DNA of 42,707 nt from Xenorhabdus japonica (GCF_900115195.1 NZ_FOVO01000030.1:1-42707), one strand, 5' to 3'. Numbered from the stretch's first letter, positions 17,037-25,551 are shown. Notes: generated by a model from the sequence alone, not told the origin. A program made the numbers and translations.

Positions 17037-18420
17037 CAGTTAGCGGATCTCCTGTTGCACCCTGTGGCTCAGGTTCTTCTTCCAGAGGTTCCAGTTCACC
17101 CACTGTACGAATTTCATTAGGGGTAAATATAGGCGTTCCGAAAGCTTGCTGGGTCTTAAGTGCTGCTTCTGCCATTTTAATCATATTGTCGATTTTCTCC
17201 TGCTCACTGGATGCTAGCATGTCAGACCATGCAATAGTGACCTCGCCAGAAGAAGGTGGCTCGATAATGCCGATTTCCCACAATCGCTTTATCAATTGCG
17301 TTACATATTGAGTTAGAAATCCCCATCGGCGACCGTTCAGGCGCACTTTCCATGTCGCGTCATCTTTATCCCCGGCTAATTTTCCCGTTTGAGTACCAAA
17401 CAGAATGGTAAACGGCACTTGCACAGAGGCGCAAAACTCACGAGTGGTCACTTCCCATGTCGGCGTTGGATCGCCCGGAGCCACAGACAAGACATTCAAC
17501 CGCCCTGCTTGCATCACTGCTGCCGAGTCCGTCCCTCTATTTAATTTACTGATTTTGTCTTCTAATGCCGCGCCGAGGTCTTTGTAGCCAGCTTGAATCG
17601 CCGCTGTAGTGATGTCGTGCAGATTAGTTTCTTTATCAAACTCCACCCCAATTTGACGAGAAGCATTTTTCAAAAACCCTTCTGAACTGCCACCGGAGAC
17701 CTTTTCAATATCCAGTAGTTTGTTATAACCCGATCTGAGTAACGGCGTCCCTGAAAAAATATTTCCATCCTCAGCCCCCTCGCACAAAACAATAACCCGC
17801 GATGGGTGAATAGCAAGTTGCTTGGCTGGCCCTTGTATCTCAACCTGACCGACCGGACGCTCATCAAAATTGAACATCTTTGGCTGTCCGTAGTTTTCTG
17901 AATTGATATCGGTATCCCATTCGGCAACGGTGAGTTGAGGCTCCCAAACTGGAATCAGGTTTACCAGCGCTTCGCCTTTTAACCTTGATACTACCGTGGT
18001 ATCAATAGGCTCACTCCATACCCTACTATCCCGAACTTGAATGAGCAGCGCCGAGTAATGCCCTATCATATTACGGCGATCAGAATCTTTGATTTTCGGC
18101 CAATATGGTTTTAATAATTTTGTTACTCTTGTCTCCCATGAACTGGTGACATCCACCTCTTTCTTTTCCTCACCATCAATGATGGTCGGGTTATCCTGCC
18201 AACACCCATCCAGTAAACGATGCACAGCAGCATGTGCCACTGCATTACGTTCATAGGCGTTGTAATATTCTCTGAACCTGAGTTGTTCGGGATAGCCGAA
18301 CTCAGAATAGATATTGGTGCGTTTCGTATTGCCGCTAATACCACCAGCTGCATAGATCATCCGCTGGGCGATAGTGTCAGCCAGACTATTAACCAGAAAC
18401 TCTGTTTTGCTTTCACTCAC
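16993..18420 (-). CDS. Portal protein (DUF1073 / Phage_portal_3 family)
   Basis: The 475-residue protein shows the DUF1073 pattern: SEFGYPEQLRFREYYNAYER, AVAHAAVHRLLDGCWQDNP, IPVWEPQLTVAEWDTDINS and the core SGTPLLRSGYNKLLDIEKVS. It would form the dodecameric ring at one capsid vertex through which DNA is packaged. It follows large terminase and precedes the head morphogenesis gene. Annotation pipelines sometimes call this family anti-CBASS Acb1-like; sequence context here clearly says portal. Confidence 0.9.
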   Translation of the reverse strand: MSESKTEFLVNSLADTIAQRMIYAAGGISGNTKRTNIYSEFGYPEQLRFREYYNAYERNAVAHAAVHRLLDGCWQDNPTIIDGEEKKEVDVTSSWETRVTKLLKPYWPKIKDSDRRNMIGHYSALLIQVRDSRVWSEPIDTTVVSRLKGEALVNLIPVWEPQLTVAEWDTDINSENYGQPKMFNFDERPVGQVEIQGPAKQLAIHPSRVIVLCEGAEDGNIFSGTPLLRSGYNKLLDIEKVSGGSSEGFLKNASRQIGVEFDKETNLHDITTAAIQAGYKDLGAALEDKISKLNRGTDSAAVMQAGRLNVLSVAPGDPTPTWEVTTREFCASVQVPFTILFGTQTGKLAGDKDDATWKVRLNGRRWGFLTQYVTQLIKRLWEIGIIEPPSSGEVTIAWSDMLASSEQEKIDNMIKMAEAALKTQQAFGTPIFTPNEIRTVGELEPLEEEPEPQGATGDPLTDEQDQNRNPDNTEE

Positions 18421-18432
18421 GAAAGACTCCCC

Positions 18433-19905
18433 TTAAAAGAAAAATGCACCGACTGTCTTGCGATTGTTCTTGGCTACCGCGAAATAACGAAAACCATCGG
18501 CACCGTGTGATGTGAAGTCATGAAGCGGCTTATCTTTCCAGCAGCCGCGCTTGTCATCCCACTCTTTGCGGTAGCTTTCCAGATGGGAAATGCCTTCACT
18601 GCACTTTTCTTCATCGAATACGCAGTTAGGCAAAATTTCACGTACCGATTCAATACCGGTATCAACACCAACTTTTGGCACGACTTTGAATATCATTGAA
18701 TACCGCTGGCCGTCGATTTCATAACCTTCTCGCGCCAACTCTCGGCGTGACTTAGCATCAGCACCAAATTCACGGTTATCGATGTCATGTGGCCCCCAAT
18801 GCTCACCATAGGTATAGCCTTTGTCTTTCAGCACCTTCATATAGTGCCGCAGCCCTTCGCATGAGTTCTCGTAGTAGTCAATAATGTGAAACTCTTCACC
18901 TACTTCACGCACGAACCAGATAGCCGTTGAATCCCCCACCCCGATATCCCAGAACGTGTGTACAGGCAGGTGTGAGTTATCCGGCAATTTGCCAATGCGT
19001 TTGTTTTCGTACAGCCAGCGAAATTGCTTGGCGTAATAGGCTCCTTCGACTGATTGCTGGAATGCCTCGGAGGGGATCGACGGGTATTCCCGCTTCATGT
19101 CATCGCCGAGCGTTTTCTCTTTGGCGAAATACCAAGCCTGTTGGCGTTCAGTTAGAGTAATGCCGTACTTACCTTGCAACTCTGAGAAATAATCACGCAA
19201 GCGGCTTGGTATTGCCTCTACCGGATCAATGGCATAGAGAGGATTCTTCCACCACGAGAAGAAAAAGAATTTCCAATCGAGGTTAGATAACTGCTTACCC
19301 TGCATCTGAGCTTTCTCTGCCGTCTGACAGTAATCAAAGAAGTAACCCGCTCGCCCTTCTGCTGTGCTTTCAATCGTGGTGAAACAGTCAGTTGATACCG
19401 CTTCAAATGCCCCAGTGACAATCTCACGCGCTTTATCGGGGAACTTGGCGCATATCTTCCCGAACTCCGACACATGTAGATAGCGTAATGTGCCCCCACG
19501 AAAGGAAGTGGAGACATACAGTGAACCACCTTTGCGAAAGACCAGCTCCCCGGCTGCATCGTTACTTGCAGGGTTGGCCGCTTTAATTGAATCGGGCAAT
19601 CGGTCGTAGGCATATTTGACCTTCTCTCGAAACAGGCGCTTAGCATCGTTTAGCGTGTGGGCTATCAGGGCGCATTTTGCTGACTCAAATAGCGCAGCAT
19701 CAAGTTGAATAATGCAGACTTCTGTTGTAAAACTAAGCTGACGGGCTTTAAGAATGATGTTGCGGGTGTGAATGCCTTCGAAGTATTCCAGCTGCTCTGG
19801 CGTCATCTTGAATCTGACAGGGCGGCCTTCTTTGTTGGTTATCCAATAGAGGTGATTGAGCCGCCAGAGTTTATCGCGCAGTAACGCTAAATGTTCTGGC
19901 TTCAT
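18433..19905 (-). CDS. Terminase large subunit
   Basis: The 490-residue protein carries the ATPase motor and nuclease. The adenine/Walker A-like segment is IILKARQLSFTTEV (residues 50-63); Walker B is YLHVSEFGK (142-150, Glu147). The nuclease domain has acidic residues at Asp320 (HTFWDIGVGDST), Asp343 and a C-terminal HGADGFRYFAV. It cuts and pumps DNA into the prohead. Upstream, only about 11 codons of what should be small terminase remain, so DNA recognition for packaging is probably lost. ATG follows that remnant's stop by one base (TAATATG). Confidence 0.93.
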   Translation of the reverse strand: MKPEHLALLRDKLWRLNHLYWITNKEGRPVRFKMTPEQLEYFEGIHTRNIILKARQLSFTTEVCIIQLDAALFESAKCALIAHTLNDAKRLFREKVKYAYDRLPDSIKAANPASNDAAGELVFRKGGSLYVSTSFRGGTLRYLHVSEFGKICAKFPDKAREIVTGAFEAVSTDCFTTIESTAEGRAGYFFDYCQTAEKAQMQGKQLSNLDWKFFFFSWWKNPLYAIDPVEAIPSRLRDYFSELQGKYGITLTERQQAWYFAKEKTLGDDMKREYPSIPSEAFQQSVEGAYYAKQFRWLYENKRIGKLPDNSHLPVHTFWDIGVGDSTAIWFVREVGEEFHIIDYYENSCEGLRHYMKVLKDKGYTYGEHWGPHDIDNREFGADAKSRRELAREGYEIDGQRYSMIFKVVPKVGVDTGIESVREILPNCVFDEEKCSEGISHLESYRKEWDDKRGCWKDKPLHDFTSHGADGFRYFAVAKNNRKTVGAFFF

Positions 19906-19906
19906 A

Positions 19907-19942
19907 TTATCCCTTAGCGAGTTCGTCCATCGATGGCAACCC
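19907..19942 (-). pseudogene. Remnant of the small terminase gene 3' end
   Basis: An open stretch of 11 codons reading GLPSMDELAKG ends in TAA one base before the large terminase ATG, the spacing of a translationally coupled upstream gene. In-frame upstream there is an immediate TGA and AT-rich unrelated sequence. I infer that this is the tail of small terminase left after a deletion. The identification is based on position only. Confidence 0.4.
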
Positions 19943-20059
19943 TCAAAATTGCCAGATTGATAATTTACTTATGGTTACACGTCAGGAAAATGTAATTTTA
20001 AATAAATTGTACCCCAACACACCTACTGAGTATAAACAAACTACTACGTATTTAGCGCG

Positions 20060-20065
20060 TATAAT
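20060..20065 (+). promoter_or_regulatory. Candidate -10 box for the small plus-strand ORFs
   Basis: A perfect TATAAT lies about 30 bases upstream of the ATG at 20096. No convincing -35 is seen at 16-18 bases. It is divergent from the terminase operon. Confidence 0.35.
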
Positions 20066-20095
20066 GATAGCAATCAATAATAAAGAGAGAGTGAT

Positions 20096-20272
20096 ATGAA
20101 AGTAAAAATTGAAATAACAAAATCAGAAATATTAGAATACATCAATGGCGATTATTCCATTCCAGAATCTGAATGCCAAGAATTAATTCAGAATGACGCA
20201 AAAACTATTTTAGAACGAGGCGGATTTCAGAAAATAACAATGGACGATATCACCGTTATTATTCATGAATAA
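20096..20272 (+). CDS. Small hypothetical protein (58 aa)
   Basis: The 58-codon ORF starts MKVKIEITKSEILEYINGDY and ends TMDDITVIIHE. A GAGAGAG ribosome-binding stretch lies 5-11 bases before the ATG. The protein is acidic with a strand-helix-strand look and no recognised family. It is the first of four small plus-strand ORFs in the short gap between large terminase and integrase, probably survivors of the early region. Confidence 0.6.
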   Translation: MKVKIEITKSEILEYINGDYSIPESECQELIQNDAKTILERGGFQKITMDDITVIIHE

Positions 20273-20315
20273 CCATTCGAAAATGGCAATGGACTGCCTA
20301 ACGTGAGAATTAAAT

Positions 20316-20633
20316 ATGAAACTAGATTTAGGAAAATACGTTATTACATCCGATAGTCGAAAATTTATTTTAAACACCAAGACAATATTAAAGTCGGGTA
20401 AAAATGCAGGACAGGAAACATTACGTACAATTGGTTATTATCGGCATCTGAATCAATTAATGCGTGATGTAATGAGAATGGAAATTGATAGCGCCGACAT
20501 CAGAACGCTGCAACAGCTCAGTGACAAAATAGATTTAATCACCAGAAATACGGCTGAGATGCTGAATAATATGTCAACTGAAATTCACAGGTGCCACGCT
20601 CAGATTCGTGAACTCGAATCTCAACACCCATGA
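20316..20633 (+). CDS. Small phage early-region protein (DUF5405-like)
   Basis: The 105-residue product starts MKLDLGKYVITSDSRKFILN and continues with TKTILKSGKNAGQETLRTIG and YYRHLNQLMRDVMRM. This pattern resembles the DUF5405 family found in P2-like and other enterobacterial phages near replication and immunity genes. The C-terminal half is helical (LQQLSDKIDLITRNTAEML). Function is unknown. It is followed by a hairpin that could end its transcript. Confidence 0.65.
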   Translation: MKLDLGKYVITSDSRKFILNTKTILKSGKNAGQETLRTIGYYRHLNQLMRDVMRMEIDSADIRTLQQLSDKIDLITRNTAEMLNNMSTEIHRCHAQIRELESQHP

Positions 20634-20661
20634 CTAGCGAATTTGAGAATGTAAGGAGCGT

Positions 20662-20719
20662 CTCGGTTGACTATTTCGCGTCAACCGTTTTACAAATTTA
20701 TTTGATTTTGTCAACCGAG
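20662..20719 (+). promoter_or_regulatory. Mutually exclusive hairpins before the 70-aa ORF (possible attenuator)
   Basis: CTCGGTTGAC (20662-20671) can pair over 8 bp with GTCAACCG at 20680-20687, a stem followed by TTTTAC (terminator-like). Alternatively it pairs over 10 bp with GTCAACCGAG at 20710-20719, which would cover the only Shine-Dalgarno-like GAG just before the ATG at 20724. The two structures cannot coexist. The GTCAACCG direct repeats could instead be protein operators. Confidence 0.45.
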
Positions 20720-20723
20720 CATC

Positions 20724-20936
20724 ATGAATACACAGAACACATACGAAAACGCAAGGAGGGCGGTGGCGAGGGAGTGCCTGAATGAACTAAATAACCTGCC
20801 CAAATACGACGATACCGCAGTCACCGCAATTCTCGATAAATACGTTCCCAAATTTAAACCACTCAATCATATGAAATTCAGTGCAAAATCTGTGCTGGCA
20901 TATTATGTGAGAGTTATTAAGAAGGAGATGAAATGA
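20724..20936 (+). CDS. Small hypothetical prophage protein (70 aa)
   Basis: The 70-residue product (MNTQNTYENARRAVARECLN onward) is helical and basic at its end (YYVRVIKKEMK). Its start lies in the distal arm of the alternative hairpin and has no strong ribosome-binding site. The stop codon overlaps the next small ORF (ATGA). No family is recognised. Confidence 0.5.
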   Translation: MNTQNTYENARRAVARECLNELNNLPKYDDTAVTAILDKYVPKFKPLNHMKFSAKSVLAYYVRVIKKEMK

Positions 20937-21088
20937 GGCTCATCACTAATAATGAAAGCGTCACCCTATCCCGTAAATCAGCAGCAGCTTTCATAGGGAT
21001 TGATGTATTAAGGAGTCTCTTGGGACAACGGACAAAAAGCAAGCTCAGGAGCTGCACGACCGAAGAAAGGCCGAATTATGGCGCATAG
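20933..21088 (+). pseudogene. 5' fragment of a small DNA-binding-type gene fused at a deletion junction
   Basis: Starting at the ATG overlapping the previous stop, the frame reads MRLITNNESVTLSRKSAAAF and continues IGID. The [12 protein letters not shown] motif resembles the start of a helix-turn-helix of excisionase or AlpA type. From about position 21005 the DNA becomes integrase coding sequence in another frame, so the rest of this ORF is out-of-frame read-through ending at a TAG near 21088. I treat it as a gene cut by deletion. Confidence 0.45.
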
Positions 21089-21093
21089 AAAGA

Positions 21094-22101
21094 TTGGGCG
21101 ACTTCCCTGACGTAACTTTTGATGAAGCCTGCTTGCGATGGATTGAAGAAAAGGCCGATAAAAAATCACTGGATGATGATAAGGGGCGCATGGGGTTCTG
21201 GCTGGAGTACTTCGGAGGGGTCAGATTAAAGGATATTACCGAAGCCAATATTTATACTGCGGTTAGTAAGATGAAAAACCGTAAGGCCAAGGAGCGCTGG
21301 GAAAGCCACGTTAAAGCTGCAAAGAAGAAAGGGCAAGAAATCCCTGCCTATGAAGAAGTCCCGGTATCGGTGGCAACCAAAGCAAAACACTTGGCCTTGA
21401 TGAAAGCTTTATTAAGAGCAGCTGAAAGGGACTGGAAATGGCTAGAGAAAGCACCGGTGATTAAGATTCCCCCCGTTAGAGACAGACGTGTCAGATGGCT
21501 GGAACCTCACGAAGCTCAAAGGTTAGTTGATGAATGTCCCGACCCGTTACAGTCAGTCGTTAAGTTCGCACTGTCTACAGGACTGAGGCGTTCAAATATT
21601 ATTAATCTGGAATGGTCTCAAATTGATATGCAAAGACAAGTGGCATGGATACACCCAGATCAAAGTAAATCGTCTAGGGCTATAGGGGTAGCCCTAAACG
21701 AAACAGCTTGTAAAGTATTGCGTGATCAAATAGGAAATCATAGTAAATGGGTGTTTGTCCATACCAAGCCATCAACCAATCCTGACGGGAAAGTCATGCC
21801 TAAAGTCAGAAAGATGCGTGTTGATGATAACACAGCTTGGAACTCTGCATTAAAGAGAGCAGGGATAGAAAATTTCCGGTTCCATGATTTACGGCATACA
21901 TGGGCTAGCTGGTTGGTTCAGTCAGGCGTTCCATTATCAATTTTACAAGAAATGGGGGGATGGGAATCAATCGAAATGGTAAGGCGTTATGCTCACTTAG
22001 CACCCAATCATCTCACTGAGCATGCGCGACAAATTGATGCAATTTTTGGTGGTTGCGTCCCGAATCCGTCCCAGTCAGGAAAACTAGCGATTGCAAAATA
22101 G
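21094..22101 (+). CDS. Phage tyrosine integrase, N-terminally truncated (probable pseudogene)
   Basis: The body is a typical tyrosine recombinase. Catalytic residues are visible in [13 protein letters not shown] (Arg), [10 protein letters not shown] (His and Arg), [18 protein letters not shown] (Trp and the Tyr nucleophile). In-frame integrase sequence extends upstream of the TTG at 21094 ([20 protein letters not shown]) but meets a TGA at 21001-21003, with no good start or ribosome-binding site between. The normal first 20-25 residues, part of the arm-type DNA-binding region, are absent. The gene points at the tRNA-Arg attachment site. Excision competence is doubtful. Confidence 0.85.
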   Translation: MGDFPDVTFDEACLRWIEEKADKKSLDDDKGRMGFWLEYFGGVRLKDITEANIYTAVSKMKNRKAKERWESHVKAAKKKGQEIPAYEEVPVSVATKAKHLALMKALLRAAERDWKWLEKAPVIKIPPVRDRRVRWLEPHEAQRLVDECPDPLQSVVKFALSTGLRRSNIINLEWSQIDMQRQVAWIHPDQSKSSRAIGVALNETACKVLRDQIGNHSKWVFVHTKPSTNPDGKVMPKVRKMRVDDNTAWNSALKRAGIENFRFHDLRHTWASWLVQSGVPLSILQEMGGWESIEMVRRYAHLAPNHLTEHARQIDAIFGGCVPNPSQSGKLAIAK

Positions 22102-22122
22102 AGGTAACTCATTGATTTTAAA

Positions 22123-22199
22123 TGGTACGCCCTACAGGATTCGAACCTGTGACCTACGGCTTAGAAGGCCGTTGCTCTATCCAGCTGAGCTAAGGGCGC
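22123..22199 (-). tRNA. argU: tRNA-Arg (anticodon UCU); prophage attachment site
   Basis: The 77-base minus-strand gene starts GCGCCCTTAGCTCAGCTGG, has anticodon loop CTTCTAA (anticodon TCT), the T-arm GGTTCGAATCC, and an encoded CCA. It decodes the rare AGA codon. The acceptor stem ends GGGCGT, giving a G1-U72 wobble with discriminator A73. The 3' end faces the prophage, so it was rebuilt from phage attachment DNA on integration. In E. coli, argU likewise lies near folD and hosts a prophage (DLP12). Confidence 0.97.
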
Positions 22200-22253
22200 A
22201 TTATGATATGCAGAAAAATAAGAAACATCATTAATGCGTTGATGTAGCACCGG

Positions 22254-22281
22254 ATTATACGGGCATAATGGAATGAGTCAA
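22254..22281 (-). promoter_or_regulatory. argU promoter
   Basis: On the minus strand TTGACT (22276-22281) and TATAAT (22254-22259) are separated by 16 bases. A GC-rich CCGGTGC discriminator follows, as usual for stable RNA promoters under stringent control. Transcription would start about 45-50 bases before the tRNA. Confidence 0.8.
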
Positions 22282-22392
22282 TGGGCTTTTCGCTCATCTG
22301 CTCATTTTATGATTATCAATAAAACTGACAGGCGGTTCATGTTCTGACAAAATAGCATTTATTCCTATACTTGATGATGGAATCTTAAATAC

Positions 22393-23268
22393 ATGTCAGC
22401 ACAAATTATTGATGGGAAAACGATTGCGCAGACAATCAGAAGCGAAGTTGCAGAAAAAGTCAGGCAGCGTGTTGCAGCCGGAAAACGAGCGCCGGGTCTT
22501 GCCGTCGTTTTAGTGGGCGAAAATCCCGCTTCTCAAATTTATGTCGCAAGTAAACGCCGCGCCTGTGAAGAAGTCGGTTTTATGTCACGCTCTTATGATC
22601 TGCCTGATACCACCAGCGAAGCCGAATTACTCTCCTTGATAGATAATCTAAACGCCGATACGAAAATCGACGGTATTTTAGTTCAACTCCCTCTACCTGC
22701 CGGCATTGATAATGTCAAAGTACTGGAACGTATTCATCCCGATAAGGATGTGGATGGTTTCCATCCTTATAATATCGGTCGTCTATGCCAACGTGCCCCA
22801 AAATTGCGTCCTTGTACTCCACGCGGGATTGTAACCCTGCTTGAGCGCTGCAATATCAATACTTATGGGCTAAACGCGGTTATTATTGGTGCTTCTAATA
22901 TCGTTGGACGCCCGATGAGTCTTGAATTGTTGCTGGCAGGATGTACGACTACGGTAACGCATCGTTTTACCAAAAATTTACGTCAGCATGTTGAACAGGC
23001 TGACTTACTGATCGTCGCGGTCGGTAAGCCAAATTTTATTCCCGGCGAGTGGATTAAACCTGGCGCGATTGTGGTTGATGTCGGCATTAATCGACTGGAA
23101 AATGGCAAAGTCATTGGTGATGTGGATTTCGATAACGCGTCCGAACACGCAAGTTGGATCTCTCCTGTGCCCGGTGGTGTTGGCCCGATGACCGTTGCAA
23201 CATTAATTCAAAATACCTTGCAGGCTTGCGAGGAATATCATGATGTAGATACAACTGAAGGTTACTGA
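22393..23268 (+). CDS. folD: Bifunctional methylenetetrahydrofolate dehydrogenase / methenyltetrahydrofolate cyclohydrolase
   Basis: FolD interconverts 5,10-methylene-, 5,10-methenyl- and 10-formyl-tetrahydrofolate using NADP, supplying one-carbon units for purines and formyl-Met. The 291-residue protein has catalytic Lys54 in [13 protein letters not shown], the [12 protein letters not shown] and PCTPRGI folate-site segments, the nucleotide-binding [15 protein letters not shown], and the C-terminal [14 protein letters not shown]. Length matches E. coli FolD (288). The stop overlaps the ybcJ start by one base (TGATG). Confidence 0.98.
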   Translation: MSAQIIDGKTIAQTIRSEVAEKVRQRVAAGKRAPGLAVVLVGENPASQIYVASKRRACEEVGFMSRSYDLPDTTSEAELLSLIDNLNADTKIDGILVQLPLPAGIDNVKVLERIHPDKDVDGFHPYNIGRLCQRAPKLRPCTPRGIVTLLERCNINTYGLNAVIIGASNIVGRPMSLELLLAGCTTTVTHRFTKNLRQHVEQADLLIVAVGKPNFIPGEWIKPGAIVVDVGINRLENGKVIGDVDFDNASEHASWISPVPGGVGPMTVATLIQNTLQACEEYHDVDTTEGY

Positions 23269-23480
23269 TGGAAATTTTTTATTTAGATAGTCATCCTTAT
23301 GTCGAATTATGTGATTTGCTGAAGCTTCAAGGGTGGTGTGAAAGTGGAGCTGCGGCAAAGACAGTGATTGCAGAAGGTTTGGTGGAAGTCGATTCTCAAG
23401 TTGAAACCCGCAAACGCTGCAAAATCGTTGCCGGTAAAGTGGTTTCCTTTAATGGCGGATCTGTTCGCGTTGAAGAGTAA
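23268..23480 (+). CDS. ybcJ: S4-domain RNA-binding protein YbcJ
   Basis: The 70-residue protein is almost entirely an S4 fold: LCDLLKLQGWCESGAAAKTV, then VEVDSQVETRKRCKI and VAGKVVSF. S4 domains bind structured RNA, and the E. coli homologue has been linked to ribosome-related RNA binding. It is co-translated with folD through a TGATG overlap, as in related genomes. Confidence 0.93.
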   Translation: MEIFYLDSHPYVELCDLLKLQGWCESGAAAKTVIAEGLVEVDSQVETRKRCKIVAGKVVSFNGGSVRVEE

Positions 23481-23806
23481 TTAAGCAGGGTTGCAGCTCA
23501 CAAGGCTGCAACTTGAAAAATAGAAGACTTAACAGTTAATTATTTTTATTACCGTCAGCATAAGACAAAACACAAAATCAAAAGCTCTCCAAGAATCAAT
23601 CCAGTAAATATCGAACTAAAAGTCAATCCAAGAAAAATATTAAATATCTAATGATTTCGATAATTCTGACAGTAACTTCATCTGACTTTATTCACGGGAT
23701 ATGTGACATTGACGATATCTTGATAAACAATTATGTCAGTAATGTTTTGGTTTTCTAATAAGTTGCTATACTGAGAGACTTGCGTACAACTGAAACGGAG
23801 TTAATT
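23481..23806. other. 326-bp gene-free, AT-rich interval
   Basis: Only two signals stand out. One is a 7-bp hairpin TTGCAGC/GCTGCAA (23491-23511) shortly after ybcJ, without a T run. The other is an extended -10 (TGCTATACT, 23764-23772) before the next small gene. The rest shows no ORF, repeat or structured RNA that I can support. Confidence 0.5.
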
Positions 23807-24040
23807 ATGTTAAGTAATAGAGCTGCAAGAAGGTTGTTGGGTTTGTCTTATAAATTAAGTAATTCTAAACGTCGAGTAAAAGTCTCTCTTCTCAATCCTG
23901 CTTCCGATGATAGTGCACATCAAGTACCAGAGCATCTGAGTAATTCCTCTTTTGTTTCCATGAAACGGGACTCAGTTTCTGGAAAAGTTACCTATCACGT
24001 TGTAAATGCTTTCTATCCTGAGTATCTAAATACTCATTGA
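23807..24040 (+). CDS. Small hypothetical protein (77 aa)
   Basis: A frame can extend to a TTG at 23780, but ATG at 23807 has ACGGAG seven bases upstream and an extended -10 promoter about 35 bases before it, so I chose it. The protein starts MLSNRAARRLLGLSYKLSNS with a Lys/Arg-rich first third, followed by VKVSLLNPASDDSAHQVPEH and a C-terminal KVTYHVVNAFYPEYLNTH. No family is recognised and no membrane segment is seen. It is convergent with cysS. Confidence 0.6.
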   Translation: MLSNRAARRLLGLSYKLSNSKRRVKVSLLNPASDDSAHQVPEHLSNSSFVSMKRDSVSGKVTYHVVNAFYPEYLNTH

Positions 24041-24126
24041 TAAATCTGTCGGTTTTTATTTCGCTTATATATACAACACAGCTAAGTATTACAGCTAAAA
24101 ATATCGCTATGAAATTGTAAATGCGA

Positions 24127-24159
24127 TAAAAACTGAACCGCCCATCTAAGGGGCGGTTC
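24127..24159 (-). terminator. cysS terminator
   Basis: GAACCGCCC (24135-24143) pairs perfectly with GGGCGGTTC (24151-24159) around a 7-base loop. On the minus strand it is followed by AGTTTTTAT just downstream of the cysS stop. Confidence 0.85.
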
Positions 24160-24168
24160 TGGAATCGA

Positions 24169-25551
24169 TTATTTACGGCGCCATGTTGTTCCTTGTGGCC
24201 CATCTTCCAGCTCAATTCCCATTTCATTTAACTGGTCGCGTGCCGCATCAGCCAAAGCCCACTCTTTGTTTTTACGAGCATCATTACGTTGTTTGATTAG
24301 CGCTTCGATTTGGGCTACGTCATCATCTGCCTGTGCTCCACCTTGCAAAAAATGTTCTGGATCTTGTTCCAAAAGACCAAGAATACCCGCTAATTTACGC
24401 AGTTCAGCAGCCAAACCGTTAGCTGTCACCATGTCTTCTGTCTTCAGGCGGTTCAGCTCACGCGCTATGTCAAACAAGACTGAATATGCTTCCGGTGTGT
24501 TGAAATCATCGTTCATTGCTTCAGTGAAACGGGCTTCAAACGCTTCTCCACCAGCAGGCTGAGCAGATTTATCTGTACCACGCAGGGATGTATACAAGCG
24601 CTCCAGAGAAGTACGCGCCTGTTTCAGGTTCTCTTCCGTATAATTCAACTGGCTGCGATAGTGGCCGGACAGCAGGAAATAACGTACGGTTTCAGCGTCG
24701 TAATATTCCAGCACATCACGGATGGTAAAGAAATTGTTCAATGATTTGGACATCTTCTCTTTATCTATCATAACCATACCGGAATGCATCCAATAATTGA
24801 CGTAAGGGCCATCATGGGCACAAGTTGATTGTGCAATCTCATTTTCATGGTGCGGGAACATTAAATCAGAACCACCACCGTGAATATCAAAATGGTGCCC
24901 CAGTGCCTTGCCGTTCATTGCGGAACATTCAATATGCCAGCCCGGACGACCTGCACCCCACGGAGATTCCCAGCTTGGCTCACCCGGCTTGGACATTTTC
25001 CACAACACGAAATCCATTGGATTACGTTTTACATCTGCCACTTCAACACGGGCGCCAGCCTGCAATTGTTCCAAATCCTGACGGGAAAGCAGTCCATAAT
25101 TAGGAGTGGTGTCAATAGAGAACATGACATCACCATTTGCAGCAACATAAGCATGTCCACGCTTAATCAGCTCTTCCGTAATTTCAATAATCTCAGGGAT
25201 ATGTTGTGTTGCACGAGGCTCTAAATCCGGACGCAAGAGGTTTAGTGTATCAAAATCGCAGTGCATTTCTGCCAACATGCGTGTGGTTAAATCGTCGCAA
25301 CTTTCCTTATTTTCGGTTGCACGTTTGATAATTTTATCATCAACGTCAGTGACGTTACGGACATACGTCAGATCGTATCCCAGATAACGCAGGTAACGGG
25401 CGATAACATCAAATGCAACAAATGTTCTGCCATGACCGATATGACACAAGTCATAAATGGTAATGCCGCACACGTACATGCCCACTTTCCCTTCGTGAAT
25501 CGGCTTAAATTCTTCTTTTTGACGACTGAGAGTATTGAAAATTTTTAGCAT
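24169..25551 (-). CDS. cysS: Cysteine--tRNA ligase
   Basis: CysRS charges tRNA-Cys with cysteine. The 460-residue protein has the class I HIGH motif at residues 37-40, the KMSKS motif in [12 protein letters not shown], zinc-site Cys28 and the other family zinc ligands ([18 protein letters not shown]). Length matches E. coli (461). It is transcribed opposite to ppiB, as in E. coli. Confidence 0.98.
   Translation of the reverse strand: MLKIFNTLSRQKEEFKPIHEGKVGMYVCGITIYDLCHIGHGRTFVAFDVIARYLRYLGYDLTYVRNVTDVDDKIIKRATENKESCDDLTTRMLAEMHCDFDTLNLLRPDLEPRATQHIPEIIEITEELIKRGHAYVAANGDVMFSIDTTPNYGLLSRQDLEQLQAGARVEVADVKRNPMDFVLWKMSKPGEPSWESPWGAGRPGWHIECSAMNGKALGHHFDIHGGGSDLMFPHHENEIAQSTCAHDGPYVNYWMHSGMVMIDKEKMSKSLNNFFTIRDVLEYYDAETVRYFLLSGHYRSQLNYTEENLKQARTSLERLYTSLRGTDKSAQPAGGEAFEARFTEAMNDDFNTPEAYSVLFDIARELNRLKTEDMVTANGLAAELRKLAGILGLLEQDPEHFLQGGAQADDDVAQIEALIKQRNDARKNKEWALADAARDQLNEMGIELEDGPQGTTWRRK

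Larger units (their letters stand above)
1..22199. mobile_element. Siphovirus-type (lambda-like) prophage integrated at argU; left end outside window, early region largely deleted
   Basis: The block is bounded on the right by a tyrosine integrase and the 3' end of tRNA-Arg(UCU), a classic attachment site. It carries a complete minus-strand head and tail module in canonical order: large terminase, portal, head protein, protease/scaffold, capsid, connectors, tail tube, tape measure, M, L, K, I, J. Late genes point away from the integrase, as in lambdoid prophages. The early, replication and lysis genes that normally separate integrase from terminase are missing, only about 1.2 kb remaining. The second attachment site lies beyond position 1, so the core repeat cannot be defined. 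Chromosomal genes resume at folD. Whether it can form particles is unknown, but integrase and small terminase both look broken. Confidence 0.93.
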
